From contig VYZI01000526.1 in NCBI GenBank assembly GCA_013397695.1, positions 352,057 through 416,056 of the forward strand: 64,000 nucleotides of DNA. Direction: 5' to 3'. A model generated the notes under the pieces. That model was not told the origin of the DNA, did not search any database, and saw only the letters and a list, made by a program, of their open reading frames with translations. Origin of the DNA: Centropus unirufus. Taxonomy: Eukaryota > Chordata > Aves > Cuculiformes > Centropidae. Shown here piece by piece: positions 1 through 13,300 of the stretch (within the stretch, counting starts at the first letter, position 1; every line of letters starts with the position of its first letter). The position numbers and the translations under genes were made by a program.

Positions 1-1217
1 AATAAAAGTGTGGGCCAAAAGGGTCAGGGCCAACTTGTAACCTCTATTGTAAGTTAGATCACTGTTAGAAGAGAGGGAGACTGCATTTATTCTGAATAAA
101 ATTTAGTAGAAGGGTGTTCTCCAGCCAGTAATGCTAAGAAGTGGGTTTAAGTCCCTGCCTCTCTCCAGAGCTGTGTCTGGGATCTAGACAGGCTGCTTCT
201 GACCTCTAGACAGCATCACTGTTGTGCAAAGAGCTCTGCATCCACTTGCATTTCGGAGAGGACTTGGGAAGCAATCAGCTCCTTCCATTCATACTTGTAT
301 CACCAAATCCATTGCATGAGGCATGGCAAATTCTGATCTCCCATGCGTGTGGCTCTTGCATGCAGCACAAGCATGGAAGCTATTTTCAGTATGAATTTCA
401 CTTGCAAATTTGCCCTGATTTACTAGTAAAGCAAAAGCAAAGGCATACATTCTTCCTGTCACTCATGCTGCTGCTCCCAGCCTCTTAGTGGCTGTCAGGC
501 CATCAGGAGTCATTCACTCAAAAAGCCTGAGTGATTTAGACCAGCTGAGCTGAGGATTCCTCAGTTTCCCCTGCCACTCTGCCTCAGTTGTTCAGAGCAG
601 GGAGCAGGCAGGTCACAGCCACTGGTGGCATGGCAGAGCCGGGGGCAGCTGCCAGCAGCATGAGGTGCAGTACAGGAGTTGCAGGAGCAGCACATGTCTC
701 ATCCACAGAGCTGGGCATGCTACACTGCCCAGCTTCTGTCCTTAGATATGCTTTTTTTACATGTAACTGGCAGTGATAGCATTTTAGGTAGATGGCAGAC
801 ATAATTCCTTCTTGTGATGGAAAAGGGATGGAAGGCCATTAAAGTGACCCCAGGGAGTGAGCAGGGTTTGTGCTGCACTCACGGCACAGAGCAAGAAGGT
901 GCTCAGCCCTTCCAATAGGGTTTTCCCTCTGGCATCACCTTGCTTGCTGGTCACAGTTGGCCACATGCATCTGCAAATAACACATATGTGGCCCCTCAAG
1001 AACAGGGTAAGACCTTCCAGGGTCTTTCACCAGTGATGACTGGAAGGAAACCCCAGAGTGATTGCCAGCCCTTCATAGCTGGAGAGTGAGGTCAGGGCAG
1101 GTGATGGAGAGCACAGGGAGGATGATGAGAATGAAGGATCATGCTGCAGTGCTCTGAGGGTTTTGCTCTTCAGATCCTGGTGGCTGATTTGTCTCACATA
1201 TGTGACTCTGTCCTTAC
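1..1217 (-). other. HNF4A: HNF4A intron 2, partial
   Basis: Sequence downstream of exon 2 on the gene's strand. No second-zinc-finger exon, RNA gene or recognisable repeat was seen. Confidence 0.8.
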
Positions 1218-1392
1218 CTGCAGGAGTACATGTGATTCTTCCTCACGCTCCTCCTGAAGAAACCCTTGCAGCCATCACAGCTGGAAGCTCCATAATGCTT
1301 CCCTGTGGCACGGTCCCCACAGATGGCACACAGCGCACTCACCCCGATGCTGTTGGAAGTATTGAGGCTGGCTGCTTCGGTTGGAGATGTGT
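1218..1392 (-). CDS. HNF4A: HNF4A exon 2: first zinc finger of DNA-binding domain
   Basis: 175-bp internal exon. Read on the minus strand, it is preceded by a pyrimidine-rich tract ending CAG and followed by a GTAAGG donor. Numbered for the P1 isoform, it encodes residues 39-97: a linker (DTSPTEAASLNTSN) and then the C4 zinc finger with Cys60, Cys63, Cys77 and Cys80. The P-box CDGCKGFF sets half-site recognition, and FFRRSVRKNHMYSC follows. The exon ends two bases into an Arg codon, as expected for the boundary within the DNA-binding domain. Only the linker differs noticeably from the mammalian sequence as I remember it. The next exon (second finger) is not found in the remaining 1.2 kb of the window. 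Confidence 0.97.
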
Positions 1393-4300
1393 CTGCTTGG
1401 GAAAGAACACAGGAAGAAGACAACAGTGAGACAGACAGTCAGCACTTCCTTACTCAGTGAGAGACTTGATTTTTCGAGGAATCAGGCAGCTCAAGTGGCA
1501 AGGGCCAGGCAGAGAAGTGTGTAAGTAGATAAGACATTGCATTTTGAGTGTTGAAAAGCCCCCCTAGGATGTGAAAGCTCTTCCTAAAATCTTCACCAAT
1601 GTCTTCAGAGTAAGCAGAAACCCCTTTCCAGGAGGTACAGAGCAAAGCAAAAATTCCTTGGGGATTTGCAGATACTTTGGGCTGCAGTAGTGTGGTCAGA
1701 GAAGAAGCTGGCCCAGAGTTAAAACTGAGGTATTACAGCTCAGGGTGAGCAGGTGGTTTATTAGAGGTGTTTGTGTTATAGGACCAAAAGAGCCCAAGGC
1801 AGCCCTGAGCAAAGACTGTCAGAGAAATGAGGTGATCAGCTCCCTTTACTGGAGAGACTCTGTAAGGCATGGAACTCCAGCCTGCATGGGGATTCTTCAG
1901 GAGAGCAAGGCTTCAAGTCCACAACAAACTCAAATGGCTTCAGCTGGAAAACTCATGTGGGCAAACTCTGCCTATGCAAGGAAGGGCTGACCAAGCTAAA
2001 CTAGAAAAAGAGGGATGCTGTAGCATGGAGGAGGTTGTGTGCTCAGTATCTCCCAGAGACTGCTAGCACGAGGGCTGAGACCACTGTCCTTACAGACCAA
2101 AGAGGGCTGGCATTTGCAGGGCTGTTTTGGGAGGACGAGGAATTACAGCAGCCTCTGTAGGAAAGGACATCTGAAAGGCTCAAAACCATACAAGCCCTAA
2201 ACTAAAACCCCTCCAGCAAGCCAAACAAACTTCAAGGCTGAAGGGATCAGCCCTTAATTCAGTTGATCTAATTGTCCCCTCCCATGCACATTTTCCTGTA
2301 TCAACACAGGCACAATCCCCTGCCTCGGTGGAAAACCCAGTTGCAAGTGATACCCAGGATCTACAGTGCAATAGAAACCTGCTGGGATTTTCATACCCGA
2401 GTCCATTAGTCCCTGGGGACACAATTTGCTCTCACCCTGGGAAGGCCACAGCTGCTCCCACTTCGCACCCAGCAGAAAGCAGGGCTGGGTGCTATAAAAA
2501 ACGCTGGTCGTAGCTGGAGTATGGGTGCTGGAGGAGGCCAAGGCAATGCAGCCTAGGATAGGGCTACACCTTTAGCATTTATTTTGCAGAGGAGGTGGTG
2601 TTGCAGGAGGTACTGCACAGCTTCCTTAAGCCATGTCTTGGCACGAGTAACCTGAAGTGGATCCCATGTTCCCTGGCAGTAAGCTGGCACAGGGAAATTT
2701 CAAGGCAGCCTCTTCCCAAGCTCTGGCAGCAGCTTTCATTTCTCTGCCTGCTTTTGGTCTTTCTAATCCCTTGTGTTCCTCCTATATTTCTTTCCCAAGT
2801 CAGTTTGCTCCCTCTCTGTGTCCTTGCCTGGCACACCCTGGAGTGTGGCCGCACTTTGGTGCGTGCAGCATTGGCTGTGCAAAGCACCGCTATGCTCCCA
2901 AAGTCCTGAGCTTCTCCCAAGCCAGCTCTGGCTGCCTCTCATGCCTGCAAGCAACTTGAATTGAAAAACTTCCTTCCTCCAAAGACATCCTGAAGGCACA
3001 GCTGGATGAAGGTCATTCCAGAAGGAAAGTTAGATTTCCAGCTTCAGCTAATCATAAGGCTCATTCCAGAGAGGAAGAGCTAATGTGCCTGTAATCATGT
3101 TACTTGTGTATCTGTGACAGTGGAGATAAAACCCTTTCTAGCAGTATATCATGTTGTAATCAAACGAACATAGAACAGGCAAAACTGGCACCAGTATCAA
3201 AGAAATTACAGCATCTTAGTCTACTATTCAACCGACAATTATATTAATGCCTACTGGGTAATCTTCCAATTAAGTTTATTTTGTAGTGTCAGAAATGTAG
3301 GCTTCTGGCTGCTGTAATTAAGTGGGTTCAATGGGATTGATTTGGAGTTAAGGTAAATAGAGGAAAGAAGAAATCCTACTTAAAATGCAAGGTCTCATAG
3401 TAGAGATCTGTGTTAGGAGGCCAGGAGCTCCTTGAGATGTTCTCAAGCCTGTCTGAATATAGAGTACATTTAGTCTGTGACAGTGGCAAACCTGGTCGCT
3501 GCTGAGCAGCCCCCTCTGGGCTAGGAGAGCGGCCAAGCTCTCCTGCATCCTTGGCCAGAAAAGGAGGTGGAGGATTTGCAGGCAGAGGTGCGGGCAGTTG
3601 TTGGACTGTCAAAGAAGCCCTGGAGGTGAGACCTGCCCTGTGTCTGGAGTAGGGCAGTGGAGGAGGTGAGGTGTTGGTGCCACCTGACCCAGCTGACTCA
3701 TTCACCTCTAGGGCATATTTTGTACGGCACCTGATCTCAACATACAAAATTACTGTTCCCTCTTCCCCATGGAGCCCTCAGTTATGAGGGGTAATCACCA
3801 TCCCCTGTGCTGGAGCTTCTGCATGCTGGGTGAGAGAGGGACATAGAGAGGGAGCAAGACCTGGGCTTGTCCTGGAAGGTCCAGATGGGCCTCAGCAGAG
3901 CTGAAGAGGGTGGCTCTCTACCCTGGGATCACTGGGTGTGTAGGGCCAACCTGGGGAGCACACATGGTGCTGAGACCCACTGTGCCAGGGAGTTATTGCA
4001 CAGCAGAGCTGCTTCAGCACTGTGGTATCACATCAGTGATGGAGAAGAGCCATAATCCATGAAAGACCCACACAGGCTGTGAGGGGAGAGCTCAAGCCAC
4101 CCGTACAGCCCTCCCAGGACAGGCAATAGGAAAGGGCTTGGGGGGTGGGGTGCCATTTCTGCAGCTTGCTTAATTTAGTCATTAACTTCATATTTAGGGA
4201 GACCTTAAGGGGGACTTGGAGAGGAATCTCCGGTTATCTCTGAGCATTTAATCACCAGGACTCCTTGGTCTCCACATGGGTGGGCCAGCATTGCAAATCC

Positions 4301-7300
4301 TTGTGGGTTAAGCGTGATCCTACCCTCCTGACGAGAATGCTTGTCTCCCCCAGGTCCCTTTGCCCCTCTTCCAGAGAGCTGAGCCTCCCAACCCTGCCTT
4401 ACTCCCAGGGAATGGGATCCCACCCTGTACCAAAGCAGTACACAGGGAAGGGCTGTAGCCTGGGGTCAGCAGCAGGGGCAGTGCTTGAATAGCTTTTCAT
4501 TGTTATTTCCACCTTGGCTAGGCAGTAAATCGCTTTCTGTTTCTAGGAAACCTACTTCCAGCTGCTGCTGTGATGGGGCTGGCTCTTTGCTCTGTCTTCT
4601 GCCTGGTGAACTGTCAGCAGTTCTTCCCTCAGAAGCTTTTGGCTGGTCTTTTCTCCTGGTTGTGGTCTTGGGGAGGTGACTCCCACCCCGTGCTCAGCCT
4701 CAGCCCTGGTCCCTGAGCTGTCTGATCACCTCTTACGGCGCTCAGCCCCTGGTGTGTGCCCGTCCCTGAGGTGTCTGGGCTGCAGGGCGCCTTCCCACCT
4801 GCACTGAGCACAGCATGGCCCCACCACCTCTGTTTCTCCACAGGGGACCCAGAAACCCCCTTGTGATCTTCTAGGAGCCCCCACTGAGACCCCCGCTGCT
4901 CCCCAGCCCTTCCTGTCAGCATTTCGGCAGCCACCCCAGGGACTTCTCCTCCTGCAGCCCCCAGTGGATCCCAGGAGAGAAGATGGAGGGGACTTACCAC
5001 TGCCCATAGCCAGCACCTGCATGTTCTCAAACTCCAGAGTGGTGTACGCCGGGTCTAGCGCTGCGCTATAATCTGCCATCTCCATGTCTATTAGGGCTTT
5101 GGAAAGGCGCATTATCATCAGCAAACACGGGCCAGATTGTACCGATCCCCTTGTCCGAGGCTATTGGCTCTTCTGCCTCTCTCTGCCTTTGCTGCGTCCC
5201 CTATCTGTTGTCTTTTATTTCAAATATTTCTCTGAAAGGATTTGCTGAGCCTCAAGGCCTATACTCCCCAGAGGGGTGGAGGCAGGAGGTAGGGGGTTAA
5301 TCTTTAATCGTCTCACCCACTGTTGAACGCTGTGAAGCTTTTTTTTTTTTTGGTGGAGCAGCAGTGATTCTTGTTGACTGTTTATGATTGAATCTCAAAG
5401 TGCTGTGCCAATCCCGGCTCCTGGGTGCAGGCAAGACCAAGGGAGCAGGCACTTGCCAGCAAGGGAACACCTTCCTGGGCTATTATTGACCTTGATGCTA
5501 GGCTGCTGGTGTTGGTCTTAGTGGTACTCGGGGTGGGAAACTTGGAAAAAAACACCCGCTGGGAGAGTAGGGTTGCTGCACACTTCTGTCACTGCCCACC
5601 ACCACTGACTGCCTTGTCCGCTCAATTTTCCCTTCTCTCACTCCCTCCATCTCTCCCACACCTTTGGCTTTTTCTCCCTCCCTGTCAGAGAAGGTCAGTG
5701 ACTGCCTGGCAATTTACACGTTGCTATGCAAAGTAATGACATACAGCTCGTTTTACTTCCCTGTAAACTGAGTTTTACAGGGGCTGGATGCCCTATAAAC
5801 AGATCCCATCCTGCAGCAGTGCCCAACAGTGAGTGGGACTGGGGCGTGGCAGAGGTGTCTTGGACACTACCAGGGCTGCTCCTGTCTCCCCACCAGAGTC
5901 ATCCCGTGCTGGACACCTCCCAACCTCAGGTTTTGACTGCCACATCTTAAAATTTTCATTAGGTGTTTTACAACATAGCAAAGCTTTACTCTTCAGCAAG
6001 ACTTCCCTTCTGTGGGTGCAGCTGGTGCCAGCTCTCTGCTGCTGGCGCCAACCACGGTTCTGCTGCCTTGCCCAGATTGTGAGTCTGATCCTGCTGGTAT
6101 TGGGCAGAGCTGCCTGTGCTCTCCTCCTTGCTAACTTGGGTGCTCTCCTCCCCGCTAACCTCGGTGCTCTCCTCCCCAGCTGACCCTGGGCACGTCACTC
6201 TTCTGCTTTAAACAGGACTGAGGTGTTTCAGTGTAATTACAAGATCAGAGTGAGAATTTAGTTGATCACTGTACAGCAGTACACAGGAGAACCAGCAATT
6301 AATGTTTCAGTATCAGCCTGCTCTGTATTGAAAACATCCCCACGGTTTCACAGCCAGCAGTGGGTGACCGTGTCCATGCGCTGCAGACCTGGGCTCCCAA
6401 GTGGCTTGTATTTGTGCTTCCCAGGCAGCTGAGTGCAGCCCCAGCCCTGCTGGCTCTCTAAGCTGCCCTGGCTGCAGTAACATTGCTGCCACAACGTGAT
6501 ACCCAAGGTTCTCTATCTCCACAACTGTACATGGCTCCAGCCGTGAAGCTAGCAATGATTTGCTGTTCATGTTTTAGAAGCACAAAGGATTGTTCAAGCA
6601 GCCCTTGCACCAATAAACTGTGGCCAATGTAGCACTTCCAACCAGCTCTTCTGTCCTAAGGCTACAGGTCTGCAGCAGCAAAGCTGAGTGTGGGGGAGAG
6701 ATCCCTCTTTCTCATTTGGGATTTGTGATAAAGGATCCTTTGCTGCAAGGAAAACAGCCATCCAGACTGTGCTCCTGAGAGAGAGGCCAGAGGTCTCCAC
6801 ACTCATGTGCTGGGGGTGCTTCCCTTCAGTAGGAGCAGTCCTGAGCCAAAGATTGTTTTTACAATGTGGATGGGCGTGCTAAGGCAGAGCATAGCCCCCT
6901 CCGTGGCCTCATCCCAGGGACCTCCAACCCAATCCTGGCCAGGCCATAGTGATCCCTTTGATTAGATAAATGCTACAGACACTCAGTCAAATATGTGCAG
7001 GATTTGCCACAGCGTCTAGTAAAATATTGTAAAAGCATAGTCTGTTTTGCTCCGCTCAGCAAAACAAATCCTTTGCTTAAAGAGCCTGATGAGCAAAGAA
7101 GGCTGCAAAGGCTGTTTGCTGCCTGGGCAGGAAGGATTAAGAGGGCCAGGAATAGACATTGGAGAGTCAGCTTGTGCAGGAGAGTAGCAGATAAGGAACG
7201 GGGAAGTTTGGAGAGCATTAGGTGGCTCACGAGGCTGAAACTCTCAATGGGACGTGGTATTTTCCTCCCTGGGGTTGTGCTGACTGTTGTTTTCTCACTA

Positions 7301-10300
7301 CCAGTGTTTTCCATTGATTGCCAGTGCCTCCTCCCAACCCCCTTGTCTCAGTATGGAGGTCGAGGACCAGACCAGCCAAGGACACTGTGTGCTTCCTTTG
7401 CTCCAGCACTGGGCTCGTGATGGAAACATGTCAGCTGTTCCCCATGCATGGTCTGCTGTGGAAGAGGGATGTCTTCCCGAGAATATTCTGCCTAGGGAGC
7501 TCTTGTTCCATCTGATACCCCAGTGTGGTGGGTTTTGGGACAGCCAGGTAATCCTCGCTCACACTAGCCACCAGGACCCTGAGGCCTGCAGCTGCTCTGG
7601 GTTGGAGCTAGTCACTAGCTGGTTGTGGGACTGATTCATACACTTCTGTCCTACAGAATACGTTTTGCTGTTATTATTCCAAAGAGAGACAACTCAGTTG
7701 GCAAACTCCCACTGGCAGGCAAAGGCTGTTCCCACACCAGGTGCTCAGGGGCAGTTCAGCTTTAGGACCCTCTCCTCTGTCCTTCTGTCCTCATTTTCTG
7801 TGCCCTCCACCCACTGTTTCCTATGCCAGGAGATGGCTGCAAATAAGGCCATGATAGCTCCAGAGCATAAAGTGTTCTGCACCAAGTTATTGCTTAATTT
7901 TTATCTGTTTAGCAGTAAATCCTTCCCTACACTGGCACAGCATGACACTAATTCTGTCTTATCTGTAGACCTCTGACTGGCAAATTCACCCAATACAAAA
8001 GGGGATTCCCTGAAAATAAGTTTCATGCTTCTCAGTAGATGAGGATCAGGCATGGAGTATTTAATAAAATATTTATGGTAAGGATGATACCAGCCACTGT
8101 GCTTGCCAGCTCTTCATGCCAAGAGGGTAAGCAGGCTCTTGTCACAGGGTTCCTCTCACCCTTCTTGAACAGGATATTGTAGGATCAAAGGATGATTGAG
8201 GTTAGAAGAAATCTCAAAGTCTCTACTCCAAGCTCCTGCTGGAAGCAGGGCCAGCTGTGAGAGCAGTGTGGGCTGCAGCCAACGCCAATGCTTGACTGTA
8301 CTCATGGTAAGTTTCTCAGATGTTGTCTGAACCTCTCTCAATTCAATTTTTATGCCTGTTGATCTCCTCTCACCATATGCACCCTGTGAGGAGCCTGGCC
8401 CCAGCTTTTCAATGGCCCCTGCTCAGGCCACTGCTGTTTCACAGAATGAGCTGTTGGGGAAGCACAAAGCTGAGTTACAAGACAAAGAACAAAAGTCCTA
8501 GGGGAATGTCACCAGTGCAGTCATCTCCACACATGCAAAGGTCCCTTCTGCTTTTTTTTTCCCCTTTGAAATTTCAAATTCCAGTTTGTGGACAAAGTCC
8601 TGCCTATCTGAGAATATAGATCTCCGACCACTGACCAAACTCCACTCCAAGCAGTCCTGAGGGCTGCTCTTCCCCTTGCCCACGGATGCCTCTGCTTAGT
8701 CCCCGGATCTGCTGGGATCACGCTGAAACTTTTACACTGGAGCAGAACTCTGGTACTTGCACAAAGTGGATTTTATGCGTTTCAACCTTAGCATCAGCAG
8801 CCCCCTTTCTACATGCAGAATGGGAAGGACCATCAGGAAAAAACAGGTAGGAGCCTTATCACCTGCAATTCATTTGGGCAGTCATTGCAGGTAGAAAACA
8901 AGAAGGAGAAACAAGGGCTTCCATTGTGCTTATACCAGCAATTTTAGCTCATCATTTAAATTAGAGAAGGGGGAAAAAAAGGGCAGCTTCAGCAGGGATG
9001 GAAAACAAGAGGGAACATGAGCTCGTGGAGGAAGAGCAACTCTATGGTTAACTGATAACTCCAATTTGCCTCTTCCTTCTCATCTTTTCTGAATCTGCCA
9101 ATTAAGCTCAACTTATTCTCATGCTAATCATTTCTTGACCTGTTTATTCTGCATTAAAAAATTAACAGAGAGCAGTTTACTGCATGACTTGCTCACACAG
9201 AACTGCTACAGATTAGCAGGGAGGCTTTAAGCCCGTATGCAAGACTTTTGGTTCTAGCAGCCAGTCGGCACAGCTCGAGGATGAGATTTTTTTTCCTGTT
9301 TTTAAAGAACAGCTTTTTCTAAAGTCAATATAAATCCCCCTCCCTTCGTGCCTTAGGTATATTTGCTTTGTGACTATTTCCAAATGGCAAAGATAAAGCC
9401 AAGGGCTTGTATTTTGTCAGACTTTTTGTAAACAGGGATATTTAGGCCACACTGTCAAATCCCTCTGCCTTCCCTCGGTGTGCCGTGGCTCCGGAGCAGA
9501 GTTGTCAGTGTGTTAATAAGCAGCTCCAAGGAATTTGGAAGGGCTCGGGGGGCTGTAGGTCGGTGCAGCTGAATGAAGGCCCCAGTTCAGGCAGCAGATC
9601 TTTGCCTCCGCTCCAAGCAATCATACGCTGGACACACAGATGGGGATCTGCTCCCATGTCCATTTCCAGAATGTCCCCAGCAACAAGCAAGAAGTCTCCA
9701 GGAAAACCAATGACTCCGCAGGAGTTGTTTAGGGTCTGTTTGCCCCTTGAAAGCTGCACGCAGCACATCCCTGCCCTGGCAAAAACCTTTGTGGAGGTGA
9801 ACCAAAGATCCCCCACCTGCATCCAGGGAGGTGGATCAGGGAGATCCAGCCAAAAGAGGCAGGAGGTGACTACAGCCATGTGCCAGACCCGTACATAAGA
9901 TGCAGGCATTTTATCGCCCTGTTCAACAATAAACTACTTTCAGGGATTTATTTTCCCCAGCACTGAAGTGCCTGTTGCTGTGGTTTGGGACAGACATTTG
10001 GAGCTAAGGGCAATGCCCAGGACAGAAGATGCCTGAACAGACCCTGGACATGCTGTCACTGGGGAGCTTGTGACATGTGGTGGCATCCTGAGCTCCTCAG
10101 CACAGCAAGGGGTGACAGAGGCAGCTTCACCGCAACCTCAGGCTGTTTCTCACCAGTGCCAAAGTTATCAAAAAGTGGCCAAGCCAACCAGAACTGTCCA
10201 GGTCTCCAGGCCATAAAATCACCAAATGGAGAAGCAAGGCAGGGTTTGGACACTGGAAAGAAAGACTTCAAAGGGGGTAGCAGACTCTGCTTGAACTCAT

Positions 10301-13300
10301 CTCCTAAAGCAGCACGTGCATTCCAGCTGAAGCTATGATAGATGCTGGAGCTGGAGGCAATTATTAGAGCTAAAAGAAATAGCTGCTATGCAGAAATGGT
10401 AGGGAAAGAACTGCAAACGTGGGGACAGATAAGACCATTTCATCATACCCTAGTGATACCACTGTGTGTGTCTTTCATCCCAGGACCAGTATTGGGTTTA
10501 TTATCCTGCTTAATAAAGGCTCTGAACACTGGAGGAAGTAATTGTTAATGCCCTTGGGAGCTGCTGTTTTACAGGAAGAGTGTGAGCTGCTCTCAGAAGG
10601 GCAGCTGCACTTGCAAATGCCAGTGCATTTGCTGGTTTGTATTTGCAATCACTCCAGCTGTATTGTGGCCCTCAAAAATCTGTCCTCTGGGACCCAAAGT
10701 TGGCACTTGTGACTCTGAGGATTTTGCTACTGTGTTTTTTATGCAAAATCACACAATGAGCCCAAGACCAAGCAAGGAAGTGGAACTGTTGGATTCACCT
10801 TCTTCCATTACTCCGCAGGCTGCAATTTGGCCCAAGCCACAACTCCCACTGCCGCTCCCACTTGCTCCATCTACATCCCTATGCTGCAGGCATTGCACTC
10901 CATCCCAACTTCAACCCCATGGAGACACAGACACTTCCTAGTGAAACACTCTCCTGGTGATTTGGAAGGCTCTGACTTTGCCACGTGCCGATCCAGATTC
11001 ACCGTCTCCACTGGCAGATGCTCATCTCAAATCCAGCTGTACAAGCCCCATTTAAATGGGGAGCAGAAGTTCTGGGGAAACAGCAGTGCTGAGAGGATTT
11101 ACAGCCAACAACAAGCATCTATTGCTTTCCATACCCCACCAACTCACGCCTTCAGTGTGGCAGGAATCCCAGCAGCCCAATTCTAGACCTGTTGGGAACT
11201 TGTTCAGGAAGTGAATATGATCCCTTTGCAACTGAGGTAATCTTGAAGCTTCCCAGGAAAAAAAATCCCTATTGAATTCAGTCTGGTTTCATTGACTTTA
11301 TATCTTCATTATACACACGTGAAACAGCCCCTGAATCATTCCAGCTGATGAAGCAATAGGTGGAAGAGGAGAACAGCCAAAATCAACAGGAGTTACAAAG
11401 CAAGTTTTACTTTTTTATTTAATTTATGTTTTTTGCGATTGTGGATGCCTCAGCAAGCCATGCCTGGAAGTGACCTCTAGCTACTGCTGAGGCTCGCCAG
11501 AAACCCTCGCCAGAAATTAAGGCGAAGAAGTGCAAAGCTACTGGGGAGCTGTGGGGTGGAAGCTGCAGTGGGGCGAGGGCAGCAAGGAAATGGTCTGAGC
11601 CTTTGTCCCCAGAGGAAGGCAAGTCAAAAGCTTTTCAAGGGCAAAAGTCACCTTCCCAAATCTCACAGCTTTGGGCCACTCCAAGGCTTCCATAGGTGGG
11701 AGCACTGGTCAGGTCTGAGCTGGGAGAGGTAGGCTGGGCATGGAAAAAAAATAAAAGGGGTACTAAGTTAAAATTTTATAGGTGTGTGCAGAGTGCCCAG
11801 AGAGGGTGTGTGGATGCCTCAATAGCCTGTTTTGTCCCCAGTGTCCTCAATCACCAGAACACAGCAACTGCCAGGGGGTGAGAGCAAAACATTCCCCAGG
11901 AGCTCCACCTCCACAGCAGTTTCAAATCCATCCAGCCCATGGCCACCACAGCACTCTGCTATGCCGCACAACCATCCTGCCTACTACCACAGAAAGAAAA
12001 AACACAACAGAAAACAAGGTACAGGCACACCAGGGCTTTCTATGTGCAAGGTTTGTTGTGTGTGGACGGCAAGGGGAGGAGAACCACATGTCTCCTCGGT
12101 CCCATTAACCCATGACCAGGACATGACAGTGCCAACTGCCTGGTTCCCAGCTAACAAACAAGGCAAACTCCTCATTAGCCTCTGAGTATTTCACCTGTGT
12201 CTCCAAGACAGGATAGCATTATTATTTGTCCCTTTACACTCCTGCAAGGCTCAGTGCCATTGACCTCATCTCATAAAGAAATTAAAATATATTATGACCA
12301 TAAACTACATCATTTGAGGAAATGAACCAATTGTGGTAAACGGAACATGAGACATTGAGCCATGAAATGCCAAGCCATGAACTTTTCTATATCAATTGCT
12401 AGCTGATAAAGAGCACAGGTATTTGCTGGGAGCAGTTCCCAACATGTGGCTCCCAGTGAAGTGCTGGCATGGGGACCTCATCTTGTGGAATAGTGGCTTG
12501 GGGTCCAGGTTGCCCCAGGGGGCATGAACCCCACCCCAGGCACAAGCTCTGCTTGGGGGGAATTACTCAAGCAAGAGGCGCCTCAGCATTTTGGCTGTGC
12601 CCTGGGGCAGTAATACCAGACACTGGGAACAGAGAATGACCAATTCATTTCCCAGATGGCACAGGCGGTCACCAGGGTGCCCTCTTTCCCCAGGAGTCAC
12701 TGGACCCACTCTACCATACACCTTCACTGGGTGCATCTCTGAAGAGCCCCAGAACCAAGTCGGGAGGCATCAGCCATCACCACCCACAATCAAGCATATT
12801 CCCTCCCTACAGCCACATGGCAAAACAGAAACCAGAGACCTGGGGGACCCCTTCAGTGAGGACCAGCAATACATATGTAGGGGATGAGATTTTTTTAGCT
12901 GCTCTGAAGCCCCAAGGAAGCCCCCTGACAGGGCTGCCAATGCCCTCCTTTCACATAACCTCCACAGCACTGGCTGCAGCTTCTTCTCTCCCCACTGCAG
13001 CACCAGGGGAAGCATGGGGGGTACCTGGTGTTTCCTGGAGCAGGTCATATCTGCTGCCATTCATCTTCCAGGGGTGCTCAGCTCTGCAGGCAGAGCTAAA
13101 GGAGTCTTGCCCTCAGAGGGGGCCATCCAGCCGGAGAGATCCCCACGGGTTGCCGGGCATGAGCCATACCCAGGAGCTGCTTGTGGTGTGGTGGCAGGGA
13201 CCAGTTAATCCCTTAATGCTGGTCACAATGAGATTTGATGGGGAGCAGGAGTCTGTGCTGCGGAGCCACAGGTTTTAAAGGGTTCTGGCTGCTACCCGGA

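Noticed and set aside
1..1217. HNF4A exon 3 (second zinc finger)
   Set aside because: Searched on the minus strand for the FSRQC/CRYCRLKKC region and not found; it must lie outside.
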